From Microbispora amethystogenes (GTDB taxonomy: Bacteria; Actinomycetota; Actinomycetes; Streptosporangiales; Streptosporangiaceae), in assembly GCF_016863015.1 (NCBI RefSeq), contig NZ_BOOB01000007.1, forward strand, positions 1 to 64,000: a stretch of DNA of 64,000 bases, read 5' to 3'. The notes below the pieces were generated by a model, which saw only the letters and a program-made list of their open reading frames with translations, was not told the origin of the DNA and ran no database searches. The position numbers and the translations under genes are program-made. This document shows positions 44,337 through 55,302 of the stretch, one piece after another. The stretch's first letter is position 1; every line of letters begins with the position of its first letter.

Positions 44337-45643
44337 TATCTCAGGAAGCCCTCGTAGTTGCGCTGCTGGAGCTGGCTCTCGATCTGCTTGACCGTGTCCA
44401 GACCCACACCAACCATGATCAGAATGCTGGTCCCTCCGAACGGGAAGTTCTGGCTCGCTCCGGCCACCGCCAGCGCGATGATCGGGATGAGCGAGATGAC
44501 ACCCAGATACGGAGCGCCTGCGGCCGTGAGCCGCGTGAGCACGTAGTTGAGGTACTCGGCGGTCGGCCGGCCCGGACGGATGCCCGGGATGAACCCACCG
44601 TACTTCTTCATGTTGTCAGCCACTTCCGGGGGGTTGAAAGTGATGGACACGTAGAAGTACGTGAAGAAGATGATCAGCAGGAAGAACACGGCCATGTAGA
44701 TCGGGTGGTCGCCCCGCACCATGTTCTGGGCCAGCCACTCGATCACGGCGTTCGGCTGGCTGCTGTTGCCGAACAGCGTCACCAGAAGCTGCGGAAGGTA
44801 CAGCAGCGACGAGGCGAAGATGACCGGGATGATGCCCGCCTGGTTCACCTTGAGCGGGATGTAGGTCGAGGTTCCGCCGTACATCCTGCGGCCGACCATC
44901 CGCTTGGCGTACTGCACCGGGATGCGGCGCTGCGCCTGCTCGATGAAGACGACGACGCCGATCATCACGACACCGACGACCATCACCACGACGAACTTGA
45001 ACGGGCTGAGCCGGTAGATGTTGATCAGCTCGGACGGGAAGACGGCGATGACCTGCGTGAAGATCAGGATCGACATGCCGTTGCCGACGCCCCGGTCGGT
45101 CACGAGCTCGCCCAGCCACATGATCACCGCGGTACCGGCGGTCATCGTGATGACCATGGTCACGAGCGGGAAGATCTCCTGGCTCAGCAGGACCTGCTCC
45201 TTGCAGCTCGGGAAGAGCTGCCCGCTGCGGGCCAGCGCGATGAACGCGGTCGACTGCAGCACCGCGAGCCCGATGGTCAGGTACCGCGTGTACTGTGTGA
45301 TCTTCGCGGTGCCCGCCTGGCCCTCCTTCTTCAGGGCCTCGAGCCGCGGGATGACCACGGTCAGCAGTTGCAGGATGATGCTGGCGGTGATGTAGGGCAT
45401 GATGCCCAGTGCGAAGACTGAAAGTTTCAGCAGGGCTCCGCCGCTGAACAGCTGCACCATCCCGTAGATGTTGCCGGCGTCCCCTGCCTGGGCCTGGTCG
45501 AGACACAGGGCGACGTTCTGGGCGTTGACGCCCGGAGTGGGAAGCACCGAGCCCAGCCGGAACAGCGCGATGATGCCCAAGGTGAAGAGCAACTTGTTGC
45601 GCAGGTCCGGCGTCCGGAAAGCCCGGGTAATCGCGGTCAGCAC
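44336..45643 (-). CDS. secY: Preprotein translocase subunit SecY
   Basis: A 435-residue membrane channel subunit of the Sec translocon with ten predicted helices. Visible are [20 protein letters not shown], the plug region [40 protein letters not shown], and the cytosolic loop [23 protein letters not shown] 45643 has AGGAGGG upstream; the frame continues further upstream without family similarity. It follows rplO after a 181-bp gap with a hairpin, so it may have its own promoter, and it is coupled to adk. Confidence 0.97.
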   Translation of the reverse strand: MLTAITRAFRTPDLRNKLLFTLGIIALFRLGSVLPTPGVNAQNVALCLDQAQAGDAGNIYGMVQLFSGGALLKLSVFALGIMPYITASIILQLLTVVIPRLEALKKEGQAGTAKITQYTRYLTIGLAVLQSTAFIALARSGQLFPSCKEQVLLSQEIFPLVTMVITMTAGTAVIMWLGELVTDRGVGNGMSILIFTQVIAVFPSELINIYRLSPFKFVVVMVVGVVMIGVVVFIEQAQRRIPVQYAKRMVGRRMYGGTSTYIPLKVNQAGIIPVIFASSLLYLPQLLVTLFGNSSQPNAVIEWLAQNMVRGDHPIYMAVFFLLIIFFTYFYVSITFNPPEVADNMKKYGGFIPGIRPGRPTAEYLNYVLTRLTAAGAPYLGVISLIPIIALAVAGASQNFPFGGTSILIMVGVGLDTVKQIESQLQQRNYEGFLR

Positions 45644-45777
45644 GGTCCCTCCTGCGCGCCTGTGACGCGGTAACGGTCGGCGATGGGCCACGAGGCGTCC
45701 ATCGACGAAACTACTTGCCAAAGAGCTTGTTCGGCCACGGTCGGAGCCGTGTGCCAGGCGAACTCTAACGCACTACG

Positions 45778-45808
45778 GGCGCGGAGGCTCATAACGAACC
45801 TCCGCGCC
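45778..45808 (-). terminator. Stem-loop between rplO and secY
   Basis: GGCGCGGAGG (45778-45787) and CCTCCGCGCC (45799-45808) pair perfectly around an 11-nt loop, 17 bp after the rplO stop. No U-tract follows. TAGAGT at 45762-45767 on the minus strand is a possible -10 for secY. Confidence 0.65.
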
Positions 45809-45824
45809 TCGTGCAGCCTCATGC

Positions 45825-46280
45825 CTACAGCTCGGAAACCGAGCCACCGGCCGCGGCGATCTTCTCCTTCGCGCTGGCGGAGAAGGCGTGCGCCTGCACG
45901 TTCACCGCCACGGAGATGTCGCCGGTGCCCAGCACCTTGACGGGCTGGTTCTTGCGAACCGCGCCCTTGGCCACCAGGGCGTCGAGCGTGACGTCGCCGC
46001 CCTGGGGGAACAGCTCCCCGAGCCTGTCCAGGTTGACGACCTGGTAGGTCGTCTTGAACAGGGCGTTGGAGAAGCCCTTCAGCTTCGGCAGGCGCCGCTG
46101 GAGCGGGACCTGGCCACCTTCGAAGCCCGGCATCACGGAGGTGCGGGCCCTGGTGCCCTTGGTGCCACGGCCGGCCGTCTTGCCCTTGGACGCCTCGCCG
46201 CGGCCCTTGCGGGTCTTGGCCTTGTTGGCGCCGGGGGCAGGACGAAGGTCGTGGATCTTGAGCGGAGCGTTCTCGGTCAT
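45825..46280 (-). CDS. rplO: 50S ribosomal protein L15
   Basis: A 151-residue protein of the 50S core. It shows [60 protein letters not shown] and a C-terminal [20 protein letters not shown]. Length is normal. It follows rpmD by 2 bp and is the last ribosomal gene of the spc operon before secY. Confidence 0.98.
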   Translation of the reverse strand: MTENAPLKIHDLRPAPGANKAKTRKGRGEASKGKTAGRGTKGTRARTSVMPGFEGGQVPLQRRLPKLKGFSNALFKTTYQVVNLDRLGELFPQGGDVTLDALVAKGAVRKNQPVKVLGTGDISVAVNVQAHAFSASAKEKIAAAGGSVSEL

Positions 46281-46282
46281 GA

Positions 46283-46465
46283 CTAGTCGACCTCCTCAAC
46301 CTCGACGAGGTGCGACACCTTGGCGACCATGCCCCGGATCTCCGGGCGGTCCTCCTTGACGACGACGTCGCCGATTCGCTTCAGGCCCAGCGAACGCAGC
46401 GAGTCACGCTGGTTCTGCTGGCCACCGATCTTGGACCGGGTCTGAGTGATCCTCAGCCGTGCCAT
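46283..46465 (-). CDS. rpmD: 50S ribosomal protein L30
   Basis: A 60-residue protein: [20 protein letters not shown], then [20 protein letters not shown] and a short acidic end EVEEVD. Starting at ATG 46465 gives exact family length; the open frame upstream lies inside rpsE. It is 2 bp after rpsE and 2 bp before rplO. Confidence 0.97.
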   Translation of the reverse strand: MARLRITQTRSKIGGQQNQRDSLRSLGLKRIGDVVVKEDRPEIRGMVAKVSHLVEVEEVD

Positions 46466-46467
46466 CG

Positions 46468-47100
46468 TCAGCTCACCGCCTTGGCGGCCGCCGCGGCCTC
46501 GGCGAGACCCTCCGCGCGGGCCTTGAGCATCGCCTTGGGAGCGACGTCCTCGATCGGCAGGCCACGACGGGCGGCGATCTCCTCGGGCCTGCTGAGGCCC
46601 TTCAGAGCCGCCACGGTGGCGTGCACGATGTTGATCGGGTTGTCCGAGCCGAGCGACTTGGACAGCACGTCGTGGATCCCGGCGCACTCCAGGACCGCGC
46701 GCACCGGGCCACCCGCGATGACGCCCGTACCGGGCGAGGCCGGACGCAGGAGGACGACGCCGGCGGCGTCCTCGCCCTGCACCGGGTGCGGGATCGTGCC
46801 CTGGATCCGCGGGACCTTGAAGAAGTGCTTCTTGGCCTCCTCGACGCCCTTGGCGATCGCCGCGGGCACCTCCTTGGCCTTGCCGTAGCCGACCCCGACG
46901 AGGCCGTTGCCGTCGCCGACGATGACCAGCGCGGTGAAGCTGAAGCGCCGGCCGCCCTGGACGACCTTGGCCACACGGTTGATCTTTACGACGCGCTCGA
47001 TGTACGAGACGCCCTTGTCTGCGGCGCCACCGCGGCGGTCATCACGACGGTCACGCCGCTCGCCACCGCCGCCGGCACCGCGACGCGGAGCTGCAGCCAT
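46468..47100 (-). CDS. rpsE: 30S ribosomal protein S5
   Basis: A 210-residue protein that controls decoding fidelity. The N-terminal RNA-binding part has [20 protein letters not shown] and [20 protein letters not shown]; the C-terminal part has [20 protein letters not shown] and [20 protein letters not shown]. The first 28 residues are a Gly/Arg-rich extension ([20 protein letters not shown]), usual in actinobacteria. ATG 47100 is preferred to longer starts that overlap rplR. Confidence 0.98.
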   Translation of the reverse strand: MAAAPRRGAGGGGERRDRRDDRRGGAADKGVSYIERVVKINRVAKVVQGGRRFSFTALVIVGDGNGLVGVGYGKAKEVPAAIAKGVEEAKKHFFKVPRIQGTIPHPVQGEDAAGVVLLRPASPGTGVIAGGPVRAVLECAGIHDVLSKSLGSDNPINIVHATVAALKGLSRPEEIAARRGLPIEDVAPKAMLKARAEGLAEAAAAAKAVS

Positions 47101-47164
47101 CAGTGGTTCCTCTTCTCGTTGCTCTTGGGACGGGCCGCCGGTCGCGGCCTCCGGACCGGAGCCA

Positions 47165-47548
47165 TCAGAACTCCAGCCCGCCTTCACGGGCGCTGTCCGC
47201 GAGAGCGGCGATACGCCCCGCGTAGCGGTTGCCACCGCGGTCGAACACGACAGCGGTGATCCCGGCGCTCTTGGCCCGCTGAGCGAGAAGCTCGCCGACC
47301 TTCTTCGCCTTCTCGGTCTTGTCACCCTCGGACCCGCGCAGCGAGACGTCCATGGTGGAGGCGCTCACCAGCGTGTGGCCCTGGGTGTCGTCGACGATCT
47401 GCACGAACAGGTGACGCGTGGACCGGTTGACGACCAGACGCGGACGCTCGGTGGTGCCGAACACGTTCTTGCGGACGCGGTTGTGACGGCGGGCCCGGGA
47501 GACCGTGCGGGCGGCCGTGTGCTTGCCGAACGCAGTCTTTCCAGCCAT
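47165..47548 (-). CDS. rplR: 50S ribosomal protein L18
   Basis: A 127-residue 5S rRNA-binding protein. Visible are [40 protein letters not shown] and the C-terminal [20 protein letters not shown] with AREGGLEF. Length is normal. It follows rplF by 2 bp; rpsE lies 64 bp downstream. Confidence 0.98.
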   Translation of the reverse strand: MAGKTAFGKHTAARTVSRARRHNRVRKNVFGTTERPRLVVNRSTRHLFVQIVDDTQGHTLVSASTMDVSLRGSEGDKTEKAKKVGELLAQRAKSAGITAVVFDRGGNRYAGRIAALADSAREGGLEF

Positions 47549-47550
47549 GC

Positions 47551-48093
47551 CTACTTACCAGCCTTTCCGACCTTGCGGCGGACAACCTCGCCCTGGTAGC
47601 GCACACCCTTGCCCTTGTACGGGTCGGGCTTGCGCAGCTTCCTGATGTTCGCGGCGACCTCGCCGACCTTCTGCTTGTCGATGCCGTCCACGTGGAACAG
47701 GGTCGGCCGCTCGACGCGGAAGGTGACGCCCTCGGGAGCGTCGATGATCACCGGGTGACTGAAGCCCAGCGAGAACTCCAGCTGCGTCGGGCCCTTGGCC
47801 GCGACGCGATAACCGACGCCGACGATCTCCAGCGTCTTCGTGTAGCCCTGCGTGACGCCCGCCACCATGTTGGCGATGAGCGTGCGCGACAGGCCGTGCA
47901 GCGCCCGGACCTTGTTCTCGTCGTTCGGGCGGGAGACGGCGATGTTGCCGTCCTCACCGCGCGAGACCTCGATGGGCTCGGCGACCGTGTGCGTGAGCGT
48001 GCCCTTGGGTCCCTTGACCTGGACCGCCCGGCCGTCGATCGTGATGTCGACACCCGCCGGTACGGGGATGGGCAGCCGTCCGATTCGCGACAT
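47551..48093 (-). CDS. rplF: 50S ribosomal protein L6
   Basis: A 180-residue protein near the factor-binding site. Visible are [54 protein letters not shown] segment ([20 protein letters not shown]) and the signature [20 protein letters not shown]. Length is normal. It lies between rpsH and rplR in the spc operon. Confidence 0.98.
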   Translation of the reverse strand: MSRIGRLPIPVPAGVDITIDGRAVQVKGPKGTLTHTVAEPIEVSRGEDGNIAVSRPNDENKVRALHGLSRTLIANMVAGVTQGYTKTLEIVGVGYRVAAKGPTQLEFSLGFSHPVIIDAPEGVTFRVERPTLFHVDGIDKQKVGEVAANIRKLRKPDPYKGKGVRYQGEVVRRKVGKAGK

Positions 48094-48111
48094 GCTGGGT
48101 TCCTCCCCTCG

Positions 48112-48510
48112 TTACCAGACGTAGGCGAGGACTTCCCCGCCCACTCCACGCTTGCTCGCCTGCCGGTCCGTCATCAGACCGCCGGACGTCGAGATGATCG
48201 CGACGCCCAGGCCGCCCAGAACGCGGGGCAGGTTGTCCTTCTTTGCGTAGACCCGCAGACCGGGCTTCGACACCCGGCGCAGGCCCGCGATGGAGCGCTC
48301 GCGGGTGGGGCCGAACTTCAGCTCCATCACGAGGTTCTTGCCAACCTTCGCGTCCTCGACGCTCCAGCCCTGGATGTAGCCCTCCTGCTGGAGGATCTCC
48401 GCGATGTGTGCCTTGATCTTCGAGTAAGGCATGCTCACGGTGTCGTGATAGGCCGAGTTCGCGTTCCGCAGACGCGTCAGCATGTCTGCGATCGGGTCGG
48501 TCATCGTCAT
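48112..48510 (-). CDS. rpsH: 30S ribosomal protein S8
   Basis: A 132-residue 16S-binding protein, the autoregulator of the spc operon in E. coli. Visible are [40 protein letters not shown] and the C-terminal signature [20 protein letters not shown] with [10 protein letters not shown]. Length is normal. It follows the S14 gene by 110 bp, a rather wide gap for this operon. Confidence 0.98.
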   Translation of the reverse strand: MTMTDPIADMLTRLRNANSAYHDTVSMPYSKIKAHIAEILQQEGYIQGWSVEDAKVGKNLVMELKFGPTRERSIAGLRRVSKPGLRVYAKKDNLPRVLGGLGVAIISTSGGLMTDRQASKRGVGGEVLAYVW

Positions 48511-48620
48511 GGCCGGTGGCCTTCCTCACCGCGGTTTCCCGATGGGACCTTCGGTGCGGTCGTGGGCGCTGTGGTCAGCGCCCGGTTGATAAGACTTCTG
48601 TACGGCTGGCCCGGGAGGGC

Positions 48621-48806
48621 TTACCAGCTCGACTTGGTGATGCCGGGCAGCTCGCCCCGGTGCGCCATCTCGCGGAAGCACACACGGCAGAGCCCGAACT
48701 TGCGGTAGACAGCGCGGGGACGGCCGCAGCGCGAACACCGAGTGTACGCCCGGACCTCGAACTTCTGCTTGCGCGCTGCCTTGACCTTCAGCGACGTCTT
48801 CGCCAT
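48621..48806 (-). CDS. rpsZ: 30S ribosomal protein S14 type Z
   Basis: A 61-residue zinc form of S14: [40 protein letters not shown] and [20 protein letters not shown]. The two CxxC pairs bind zinc. Actinobacteria often hold a second, zinc-free S14 elsewhere under Zur control; that copy is not in this window. ATG 48806 gives exact length, 2 bp after rplE. Confidence 0.97.
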   Translation of the reverse strand: MAKTSLKVKAARKQKFEVRAYTRCSRCGRPRAVYRKFGLCRVCFREMAHRGELPGITKSSW

Positions 48807-48808
48807 GA

Positions 48809-49378
48809 TCAGGCCTCCTTGAAGGGGAAACCGAGGAGCTTCAGCAGCGCCCGGCCCTGCTCGTCGTTCTTCGCGGTGGTCACGACCGTGATGTCCATGC
48901 CCCGCTGCCGGTCCACCTTGTCCTGGTCGACCTCGTGGAACATGACCTGCTCGGTGAGGCCGAAGGTGTAGTTGCCGTTGCCGTCGAACTGCTTCGGCGA
49001 CAGGCCCCGGAAGTCCCGGATACGCGGCAGCGCCAGGGACAGCAGGCGGTCGAGGAACTCCCACATACGGTCGCCGCGCAGCGTGACGTGCGCGCCGATC
49101 GGCATGCCCTCGCGCAGCTTGAACTGCGCGATGGACTTGCGGGCGCGGGCGACGGCCGGCTTCTGGCCGGTGATCGCGGTCAGGTCGCGCACGGCGCCCT
49201 CGATGAGCTTCGAGTCGCGGGCGGCCTCGCCGACACCCATGTTCACCTTGATCTTGGTGATCGTGGGCACCAGCATGATGTTCTCGATGCCGAACTCCTC
49301 GCGCAGCTTCGCGATGATCTCCTCGCGGTAGCGCTGCTTGAGGCGCGGAAGGGTCCGCTCTTCAGTCGTGGCGGTCAT
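48809..49378 (-). CDS. rplE: 50S ribosomal protein L5
   Basis: A 189-residue 5S rRNA and P-site tRNA-contacting protein. Visible are [60 protein letters not shown] and the C-terminal [20 protein letters not shown]. Length is normal. The ATG at 49378 overlaps the rplX stop by one base (TGATG). Confidence 0.98.
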   Translation of the reverse strand: MTATTEERTLPRLKQRYREEIIAKLREEFGIENIMLVPTITKIKVNMGVGEAARDSKLIEGAVRDLTAITGQKPAVARARKSIAQFKLREGMPIGAHVTLRGDRMWEFLDRLLSLALPRIRDFRGLSPKQFDGNGNYTFGLTEQVMFHEVDQDKVDRQRGMDITVVTTAKNDEQGRALLKLLGFPFKEA

Positions 49379-49686
49379 CAGCTGTCCTCACCCGTCGCCT
49401 CGGCGTCGCCCTTCGCGGCGGCCTTCTTCTCGGGCTTCTTCTCGTCATCCTTGAGCTTCTTGACGTTGCTCACGTGGATGGGAGCCTCCATGGTCTGCAC
49501 GCCGCCTTCCTTGGCGCCGCGCGGTCCCTGGTTGGTGACCTTGGAGTGCTTCTTGATCATGTTGACGCCCTCGACCACCACGCGCTCCCTGTCGGGGTAA
49601 GCGGCGATGATCCGGCCCTTGGCGCCCTTGTCCTTGCCGGCGATGACAAGGACGAGGTCGCCCTTCTTCACGTGCAGCTTCGGCAT
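49378..49686 (-). CDS. rplX: 50S ribosomal protein L24
   Basis: A 102-residue assembly-initiating protein with the KOW motif ([20 protein letters not shown], then [20 protein letters not shown]) and [20 protein letters not shown]. The Lys/Glu/Ala-rich tail ([20 protein letters not shown]) is an actinobacterial extension. ATG 49686 has GGAGG 7 bp upstream and overlaps the rplN stop; a GTG three bases earlier is less well placed. Confidence 0.97.
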   Translation of the reverse strand: MPKLHVKKGDLVLVIAGKDKGAKGRIIAAYPDRERVVVEGVNMIKKHSKVTNQGPRGAKEGGVQTMEAPIHVSNVKKLKDDEKKPEKKAAAKGDAEATGEDS

Positions 49687-50054
49687 CACAGCACCTCCGG
49701 CGCGAGCGAGATGATGCGCATGAACCTCTTGTCGCGCAGTTCACGGCCCACCGGGCCGAAGATGCGGGTGCCCCGCGGGTCGCCGCTGTCCTTGATGATG
49801 ACCGCGGCGTTCTCGTCGAAGCGGATGTAGGAGCCGTCGGGGCGGCGGCGCTCCTTCACGGTGCGCACCACGACAGCCTTGACAACGTCGCCTTTCTTAA
49901 CGCCTCCGCCGGGAATGGCGTCCTTCACCGTGCCCACGATGATGTCGCCGATTCCCGCGTAGCGCCGACCCGAGCCGCCGAGAACGCGGATGCAGAGAAT
50001 CTCCTTGGCACCCGTGTTGTCGGCGACCTTGAGCCGCGACTCCTGCTGGATCAC
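49686..50054 (-). CDS. rplN: 50S ribosomal protein L14
   Basis: A 122-residue protein at the subunit interface: [40 protein letters not shown] and the signature [20 protein letters not shown]. Length is exact. It is the first gene of the spc operon; two hairpins separate it from rpsQ. A smaller leader hairpin (CTCACC-cagc-GGTGAG, 50081-50096) stands just upstream. Confidence 0.98.
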   Translation of the reverse strand: MIQQESRLKVADNTGAKEILCIRVLGGSGRRYAGIGDIIVGTVKDAIPGGGVKKGDVVKAVVVRTVKERRRPDGSYIRFDENAAVIIKDSGDPRGTRIFGPVGRELRDKRFMRIISLAPEVL

Positions 50055-50162
50055 GTCTACTCCTGTGTGTCGTGCCGGTTCTCACCCAGCGGTGAGCCTG
50101 GCCGAACCTGATGTGGTCTTTTTCCCCCGGCGACAGTCTGCGACCGCCGCCGCGGGCGGACC

Positions 50163-50222
50163 GGGCCGATGGACGGCCCCGCCCCTTGGACACCGTCATG
50201 GGGGGTGGTCTCCCACCCCCCA
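50163..50222 (-). terminator. Two stem-loops at the S10/spc operon boundary
   Basis: TGGGGGGTGG (50199-50208) and CCACCCCCCA (50213-50222) form a perfect 10-bp stem with a TCTC loop, 20 bp after the rpsQ stop. A second, GGGCCG-atgga-CGGCCC, follows at 50163-50179. No U-tract. The position coincides with the S10/spc operon boundary known in E. coli, so termination is a likely function. Confidence 0.7.
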
Positions 50223-50241
50223 CGAGGCGCGTCTAGATCTG

Positions 50242-50541
50242 TTACTTGGCCTTCTCGAGGATCTCCACGACCCGCCACCGCTTGGTGGCGGACAGCGGCC
50301 GGGTCTCCATCAGGAGAACGCGGTCGCCGACGCCGCAGACGTTCTGCTCGTCGTGGGCCTTGTACTTGGTCGTCCGACGGATGACCTTGCCGTACAGCGG
50401 GTGCTTGACGCGGTCCTCGACGGCGACGACGACGGTCTTGTCCATCTTGTCGCTGACGACCAGGCCCTCACGGGTCTTGCGGTAGTTCCGCGCCGTACCG
50501 GCGGTGGCGTCGGTGGTCGGGGTCTCGGTTGCTTCAGACAT
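50242..50541 (-). CDS. rpsQ: 30S ribosomal protein S17
   Basis: A 99-residue OB-fold protein of the 30S body: [40 protein letters not shown] and [21 protein letters not shown] 17-residue Thr/Ala-rich N-terminal extension precedes the domain. The start overlaps the rpmC stop by 8 bp. It is the last gene of the S10 operon. Confidence 0.98.
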   Translation of the reverse strand: MSEATETPTTDATAGTARNYRKTREGLVVSDKMDKTVVVAVEDRVKHPLYGKVIRRTTKYKAHDEQNVCGVGDRVLLMETRPLSATKRWRVVEILEKAK

Positions 50542-50770
50542 CGCTCGGCTCCTTCTCGACCGTGACGATGCCGAGCTCGCGCTCGCGCATCACGGTGTAG
50601 ATACGGGCGATCTCGCGGCGGACGGCGCGCAGCCGCCCGTGGCTCTCCAACTGCCCCGTCGCCGACTGGAAGCGGAGGTTGAACAGCTCCTCCTTGGCTT
50701 CCTTCAGCTTCTGGACCAGAACCTCCTGGTCCTCGACACGCAGCTCCGCGGCGGTCAGACCCTTAGCCAT
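50534..50770 (-). CDS. rpmC: 50S ribosomal protein L29
   Basis: A 78-residue helical hairpin near the exit tunnel: [40 protein letters not shown] and [19 protein letters not shown] 50770 overlaps the rplP stop as TGATG, so translation is coupled; a GTG three bases upstream is the alternative. It lies between rplP and rpsQ. Confidence 0.97.
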   Translation of the reverse strand: MAKGLTAAELRVEDQEVLVQKLKEAKEELFNLRFQSATGQLESHGRLRAVRREIARIYTVMRERELGIVTVEKEPSDV

Positions 50771-51189
50771 CACGCCTCACCCACTTCACGCTTGACGAAA
50801 CGGCACTTCATGGGGAGCTTGTGCATCGCGCGCCGCATGGCCTCGCGGGCCACGGGCTCGGCGACGCCGGAAAGCTCGAACATGACACGGCCGGGCTTGA
50901 CATTGGCGATCCACCACTCCGGAGAGCCCTTACCGGAACCCATGCGGGTCTCGGCCGGCTTCTTCGTGAGGGGGCGGTCCGGGAAGATGTTGATCCACAC
51001 CTTGCCGCCACGGCGGATGTGCCGGGTCATGGCGATACGAGCGGCCTCGATCTGGCGGTTGGTCACATAGCTGTGCTCAAGCGCCTGGATGCCGAACTCG
51101 CCGAAGACGACCCTGGTGCCGCCCTTGGCGGCGCCGCTGCGGTCGGGCCGGTGCTGCTTGCGGTGCTTGACCCTGCGCGGGATCAGCAT
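50770..51189 (-). CDS. rplP: 50S ribosomal protein L16
   Basis: A 139-residue protein near the A site: [40 protein letters not shown] and the signatures [20 protein letters not shown] and [20 protein letters not shown]. Length is normal. It starts 2 bp after rpsC and overlaps rpmC by one base. Confidence 0.98.
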   Translation of the reverse strand: MLIPRRVKHRKQHRPDRSGAAKGGTRVVFGEFGIQALEHSYVTNRQIEAARIAMTRHIRRGGKVWINIFPDRPLTKKPAETRMGSGKGSPEWWIANVKPGRVMFELSGVAEPVAREAMRRAMHKLPMKCRFVKREVGEA

Positions 51190-51191
51190 GG

Positions 51192-52040
51192 TCAGCTCCC
51201 TTCAGCACCCGGCTGCTCCGCCGGGCCGGTCTCGGGGGCGGCCTGCGCGGCCGCCTCGGTCCTGGGTGCGCGGTCGGGACGACCGGCACCACCACGACGG
51301 GGACGGTCGCCGCCGCCGCGACGGGGACGGTCGCCCGCGCCGCCACGACGGTCGTCACGCTCACGACGCTGGCCCGCACGGGCGCCGGCCGCGGCCGCCT
51401 CCCGCTCGGAACGGCTGGTCGGAGCCTCGCCCTTGTAGATCCACACCTTCACGCCGATGCGGCCGAAGGTGGTGCGGGCCTCGTAGAAGCCGTAGTCGAC
51501 GTCCGCGCGGAGCGTGTGCAGGGGCACGCGGCCCTCGCGGTAGAACTCCGAGCGGGACATCTCGGCGCCGCCCAGACGTCCGGCGCACTGCACCCGGATG
51601 CCCTTGGCGCCGCTCTTCATGGCGGACTGCATGGCCTTACGCATGGCCCGGCGGAACGAGACGCGGCTGGACAGCTGCTCGGCCACGCCCTGCGCGACGA
51701 GCTGCGCGTCGATCTCGGGGTTCTTCACCTCGAGGATGTTCAGCTGGACCTGCTTCTTGGTCAGCTTCTCCAGGTCGCCGCGGATGCGGTCGGCCTCGGC
51801 GCCGCGGCGGCCGATGACGATGCCCGGCCGGGCGGTGTGGATGTCGACCTGGACGCGGTCGGTCGTACGCTCGATCTCGACCTTGGAGATGCCGGCCCGC
51901 TCCATGCCCTTCTGCAGCATGCGACGGATCGCCACGTCCTCGGCGACGTACGACTTGTACAGCTTGTCGGCGTACCACCGGCTCTTGAAGTCGGTCGTGA
52001 TGCCGAGGCGGAACCCGTGCGGGTTAACCTTCTGGCCCAC
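51192..52040 (-). CDS. rpsC: 30S ribosomal protein S3
   Basis: A 282-residue protein of the mRNA entry channel. It opens [20 protein letters not shown]; the KH domain has [20 protein letters not shown]; the C-terminal domain has [20 protein letters not shown] and [20 protein letters not shown]. Residues beyond about 215 are an Arg/Gly/Ala-rich tail with GDRPRRGG repeats, typical of actinobacterial S3. GTG 52040 overlaps the rplV stop by one base. Confidence 0.98.
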   Translation of the reverse strand: MGQKVNPHGFRLGITTDFKSRWYADKLYKSYVAEDVAIRRMLQKGMERAGISKVEIERTTDRVQVDIHTARPGIVIGRRGAEADRIRGDLEKLTKKQVQLNILEVKNPEIDAQLVAQGVAEQLSSRVSFRRAMRKAMQSAMKSGAKGIRVQCAGRLGGAEMSRSEFYREGRVPLHTLRADVDYGFYEARTTFGRIGVKVWIYKGEAPTSRSEREAAAAGARAGQRRERDDRRGGAGDRPRRGGGDRPRRGGAGRPDRAPRTEAAAQAAPETGPAEQPGAEGS

Positions 52041-52393
52041 TAGCGGGTCCTTCCCTTCGGCTCGCGGGACTCCACGATCACGGTGATGTGGCTCGTCCGC
52101 TTGTTGATCCGATAGGCACGACCCTGGGCGCGCGGGCGGAATCGCTTGAGGGTCGGCCCCTCGTCGACCCACGCGCGGCTCACGAAGAGCGTCTCCCGGT
52201 CGAGCTTGAAATTGTGCTCAGCGTTCGCGATCGCGCTCGAGAGCACCTTGTAGACGGTCTCGCTCGCCGACTGGGGAGCGAACTGCAGCACGGCCTGCGC
52301 CTCCGAAGCGGGCAGCCCGCGAATGAGGTCCACCACACGGCGGGCCTTCCGGGGCGTGTGGCGCGCGAACCGCGCCTGTGCCCTGGCTTCCAT
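52040..52393 (-). CDS. rplV: 50S ribosomal protein L22
   Basis: A 117-residue protein whose loop lines the exit tunnel: [40 protein letters not shown] and the signature [20 protein letters not shown]. Length is normal. It follows rpsS by 33 bp and overlaps rpsC by one base (TAGTG). Confidence 0.98.
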   Translation of the reverse strand: MEARAQARFARHTPRKARRVVDLIRGLPASEAQAVLQFAPQSASETVYKVLSSAIANAEHNFKLDRETLFVSRAWVDEGPTLKRFRPRAQGRAYRINKRTSHITVIVESREPKGRTR

Positions 52394-52426
52394 CGCTTTC
52401 TCCTCTAACTGCTGGCTTGAAGGCGC

Positions 52427-52705
52427 TTACCGCCGGCTGCGGCGGTCTTCCTTGACGTGGCTGCGGAACGTCCGCGTGGGGGCGAACTCACCGAGCTTGT
52501 GACCGATCATCGAGTCGGTGACGAACACCGGAACGTGCTTGCGGCCGTCGTGCACGGCGATCGTGTGGCCGATCATGTCGGGCACGATCATGGAGCGCCG
52601 CGACCACGTCTTGATGACGTTCTTGGTGCCCTTCTCGTTCTGGGCGTCCACCTTCTTCTGCAGGTGGTCGTCCACGAAGGGACCCTTCTTAAGGCTACGT
52701 GGCAT
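52427..52705 (-). CDS. rpsS: 30S ribosomal protein S19
   Basis: A 92-residue 30S head protein: [40 protein letters not shown] and [20 protein letters not shown]. Length is exact. It lies 11 bp after rplB. Confidence 0.98.
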   Translation of the reverse strand: MPRSLKKGPFVDDHLQKKVDAQNEKGTKNVIKTWSRRSMIVPDMIGHTIAVHDGRKHVPVFVTDSMIGHKLGEFAPTRTFRSHVKEDRRSRR

Positions 52706-52716
52706 ATCGGCTGCTC

Positions 52717-53553
52717 CTACCGCTTCTTCCTCTTGCTCCGACGACGGATGATCAGCCGGTCGCTCGGCTTGTTCGGCTGCCGCGTACGGCCCTCGGGCTT
52801 GCCCTTCGGGTTCACCGGGTGGCGACCACCGGAGGTCTTGCCCTCACCACCACCGTGCGGGTGGTCGACCGGGTTCATGGCGACACCGCGGACCGTGGGG
52901 CGCTTGCCCTTCCAGCGGTTGCGGCCGGCCTTGCCGATGTTGATGTTGGACTGCTCGGCGTTGCCCACCTGGCCCACCGAGGCCCGGCAGCGCACGTCGA
53001 CCTGGCGCATTTCACCGGACGGCATACGCAGCGTGGCGTACATGCCCTCCTTGGCGAGCAGCTGGATCTGCGCGCCGGCGCTGCGGCCGAGCTTGGCGCC
53101 GCCACCGGGGCGAAGCTCCACCGCGTGGATGAAGGTACCGGTCGGGATGTTGCGCAGCGGCAGGCAGTTGCCCGGCTTGATGTCGGCCGTGGGGCCGTTC
53201 TCGATCTGGTCGCCCTGCTTCAGGCCGGCCGGAGCGAGGATGTAGCGCTTCTCGCCGTCGGCGTAGTGCAGCAGCGCGATGCGGGAGGTGCGGTTCGGGT
53301 CGTACTCGATGTGCGCGACCTTGGCCGGGATCCCGTCCTTGTCGTGGCGGCGGAAGTCGATGATCCGGTAGGCGCGCTTGTGCCCGCCTCCCTGGTGCCG
53401 GGCGGTCACCCGGCCGTGGACGTTGCGGCCGCCCTTGCTGTGCAGTGGGGCAAGCAGCGACTTCTCCGGCGTGCTGCGCGTGATCTCGGCGAAGTCCGAG
53501 ACGCTCGCGCCGCGCCGACCCGGAGTCGTCGGCTTGTACTTACGGATGCCCAT
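52717..53553 (-). CDS. rplB: 50S ribosomal protein L2
   Basis: A 278-residue protein near the peptidyl transferase centre: [40 protein letters not shown] and the C-terminal signature [20 protein letters not shown] with the critical histidine. Length is normal. It follows rplW after an unusually wide 130-bp gap containing two stem-loops. Confidence 0.98.
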   Translation of the reverse strand: MGIRKYKPTTPGRRGASVSDFAEITRSTPEKSLLAPLHSKGGRNVHGRVTARHQGGGHKRAYRIIDFRRHDKDGIPAKVAHIEYDPNRTSRIALLHYADGEKRYILAPAGLKQGDQIENGPTADIKPGNCLPLRNIPTGTFIHAVELRPGGGAKLGRSAGAQIQLLAKEGMYATLRMPSGEMRQVDVRCRASVGQVGNAEQSNINIGKAGRNRWKGKRPTVRGVAMNPVDHPHGGGEGKTSGGRHPVNPKGKPEGRTRQPNKPSDRLIIRRRSKRKKR

Positions 53554-53588
53554 CTTTTTCGTTCATCCTTCGTCGGTTCGTACCGGTC

Positions 53589-53658
53589 GGGGTCCGCCTC
53601 ACGGCGGTCCCCCCGGTGCTCTCTTCCTCGGGGCCGGTCCCTCGCACGATGGCGAGGG
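53589..53658 (-). other. Two stem-loops between rplW and rplB
   Basis: CCCTCGC (53639-53645) with GCGAGGG (53652-53658), and GGGGTCCGCC (53589-53598) with GGCGGTCCCC (53603-53612; one mismatch), fill most of the 130-bp gap. They sit inside the S10 operon, so full termination is unlikely; processing, attenuation or an internal promoter boundary are alternatives. Confidence 0.6.
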
Positions 53659-53683
53659 GCCCCTCTCCCCGCTGCGGCAGGTG

Positions 53684-53986
53684 CTAGCCGATCTGACCGA
53701 AGATGTCGATCCGCTCGCCCTCGGCCAGGCTCACGATCGCGCGCTTGGTGGTCGGGCGCTGGCCGTAGCCGTGCTTGGTCCGCTTGCGCTTGCCCTGGCG
53801 GTTGATCGTGTTCACGCCGGTCACCTTGACGCCGAAGATCTGCTCGACGGCGATCTTCACCTGCGTCTTGTTGGCACCCTTGCGCACCAGGAACGTGTAC
53901 TTGTTGTGCTCATCGATCAGGCCGTAGCTCTTCTCGGAGACGATCGGCTTGAGGATGATGTCACGCGGGTCGGCGATCTTCTGCAT
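53684..53986 (-). CDS. rplW: 50S ribosomal protein L23
   Basis: A 100-residue exit-tunnel protein that docks trigger factor and [43 protein letters not shown] and [20 protein letters not shown]. Length is normal. The start overlaps the rplD stop by one base (TGATG). Confidence 0.98.
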   Translation of the reverse strand: MQKIADPRDIILKPIVSEKSYGLIDEHNKYTFLVRKGANKTQVKIAVEQIFGVKVTGVNTINRQGKRKRTKHGYGQRPTTKRAIVSLAEGERIDIFGQIG

Positions 53987-54636
53987 CAGGCCTCTTCCTT
54001 CCCGCTGTTCCCCAGCCGCGCCACGACCTGGTCGTAGGCCTCACGGGTGAAGACCACGTCGTCGTGGCAGAGCACGTCGTAGGTGTTGATCTGCCCCGCG
54101 TCCAGCAGGTGGACCTCGGGGGCGTTGCGCAGGCTGAGCCAGGTGAGCTCGTCGTTCTCGTCGACCACGACGAGAACGCTGCGGGCCTGCGTAATCTTCC
54201 GCAGCGCCTCCAGGGCGGCGCGGGTCCCGGGCGTGTCACCCGTGACGAGGCCGCTCACCACGTGGACGCGGCCGCCGCCGGCGCGGTCGGACAGCGCGCC
54301 CTTCAGGGCCGCCGCCTTCATCTTCTTGGGCGTCCGCTGCTCGTACGAGCGCGGCTGCGGGCCGTGGACGACGCCACCGCCGGCGAACTGCGGAGCACGG
54401 GTCGAGCCCTGGCGGGCGCGGCCGGTGCCCTTCTGCCGGTACGGCTTCTTGCCGCCGCCGGAGACGTTGCCGCGGGTCTTGGTGGCGTGGGTGCCCTGCC
54501 GGCGCGCGGCCAGCTGGGCGACGACCACCTGGTGGATCAGCGGGACGTTGACCTTGGCGCCGAAGACCTCCTCGGGGAGGTCGACGGTCCCCGCCTTGGC
54601 GCCGCTGGCGTCGAGGACGTCAATGGTCGTGCTCAC
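53986..54636 (-). CDS. rplD: 50S ribosomal protein L4
   Basis: A 216-residue protein whose loop reaches the exit tunnel; in E. coli it represses the S10 operon. Visible are [20 protein letters not shown], the loop [20 protein letters not shown] and [23 protein letters not shown] 54636 overlaps the rplC stop in a GTGA junction; the frame remains open upstream only inside rplC. Confidence 0.98.
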   Translation of the reverse strand: MSTTIDVLDASGAKAGTVDLPEEVFGAKVNVPLIHQVVVAQLAARRQGTHATKTRGNVSGGGKKPYRQKGTGRARQGSTRAPQFAGGGVVHGPQPRSYEQRTPKKMKAAALKGALSDRAGGGRVHVVSGLVTGDTPGTRAALEALRKITQARSVLVVVDENDELTWLSLRNAPEVHLLDAGQINTYDVLCHDDVVFTREAYDQVVARLGNSGKEEA

Positions 54637-55289
54637 TTGGCAGCAACCCCCTTCTTGGCGGCGGTGCGGATGAGGACCAGGCTGCCGTTGGCGCCGGGGA
54701 TCGCACCCTTGATCAGGATGAGGCCCTTCTCGGCGTCCACGGCGTGCACCTTGAGGCTCTGGACCGTCGTGCGGACGTTGCCCATCCGGCCGGCCATGCG
54801 CAGGCCCTTGAAGACGCGGCCCGGGGTGGCGCACCCGCCGATGGAGCCCGGGGAGCGGTGCTTGCGCTGCGTACCGTGCGAGGCGCCGAGACCACGGAAG
54901 TTGTGGCGCTTCATGACACCCGCGAAGCCCTTGCCCTTGCTCTTGCCGGTGACGTCGATGTACTGCCCGGCCTCGAAGGCGTCGGCGAGGATCTCCTGGC
55001 CGAGGGTGTACTCGGAGGCGTCGTCGGTGCGGACCTCGGCGAAGTAGCGGCGCGGCGTGATGTCGTGCTTGCGGAGGTAGTCGCCCAGGGGCTTGTTGAC
55101 CTTACGAGGGTCGATCTGCCCGTAGCCGAGCTGGACGGCGGAGTAGCCGTCCTTCTCCGGAGTGCGGACCCGGGTCACCACGCACGGACCGGCCTCGACG
55201 ACGGTGACCGGGATCACCCGGTTCGTCTCGTCGAAGACCTGGGTCATGCCGAGCTTCTTGCCCAGGACGCCCTTGATCTGCTTAGCCAT
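54633..55289 (-). CDS. rplC: 50S ribosomal protein L3
   Basis: A 218-residue assembly-initiating protein: [20 protein letters not shown], the signature [20 protein letters not shown] and [23 protein letters not shown] 55289 ([10 protein letters not shown]) gives normal length; upstream in-frame codons lie in rpsJ. It follows rpsJ by 13 bp and overlaps rplD by 4 bp. Confidence 0.98.
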   Translation of the reverse strand: MAKQIKGVLGKKLGMTQVFDETNRVIPVTVVEAGPCVVTRVRTPEKDGYSAVQLGYGQIDPRKVNKPLGDYLRKHDITPRRYFAEVRTDDASEYTLGQEILADAFEAGQYIDVTGKSKGKGFAGVMKRHNFRGLGASHGTQRKHRSPGSIGGCATPGRVFKGLRMAGRMGNVRTTVQSLKVHAVDAEKGLILIKGAIPGANGSLVLIRTAAKKGVAAK

Positions 55290-55302
55290 GTCAGTGCGTT
55301 CC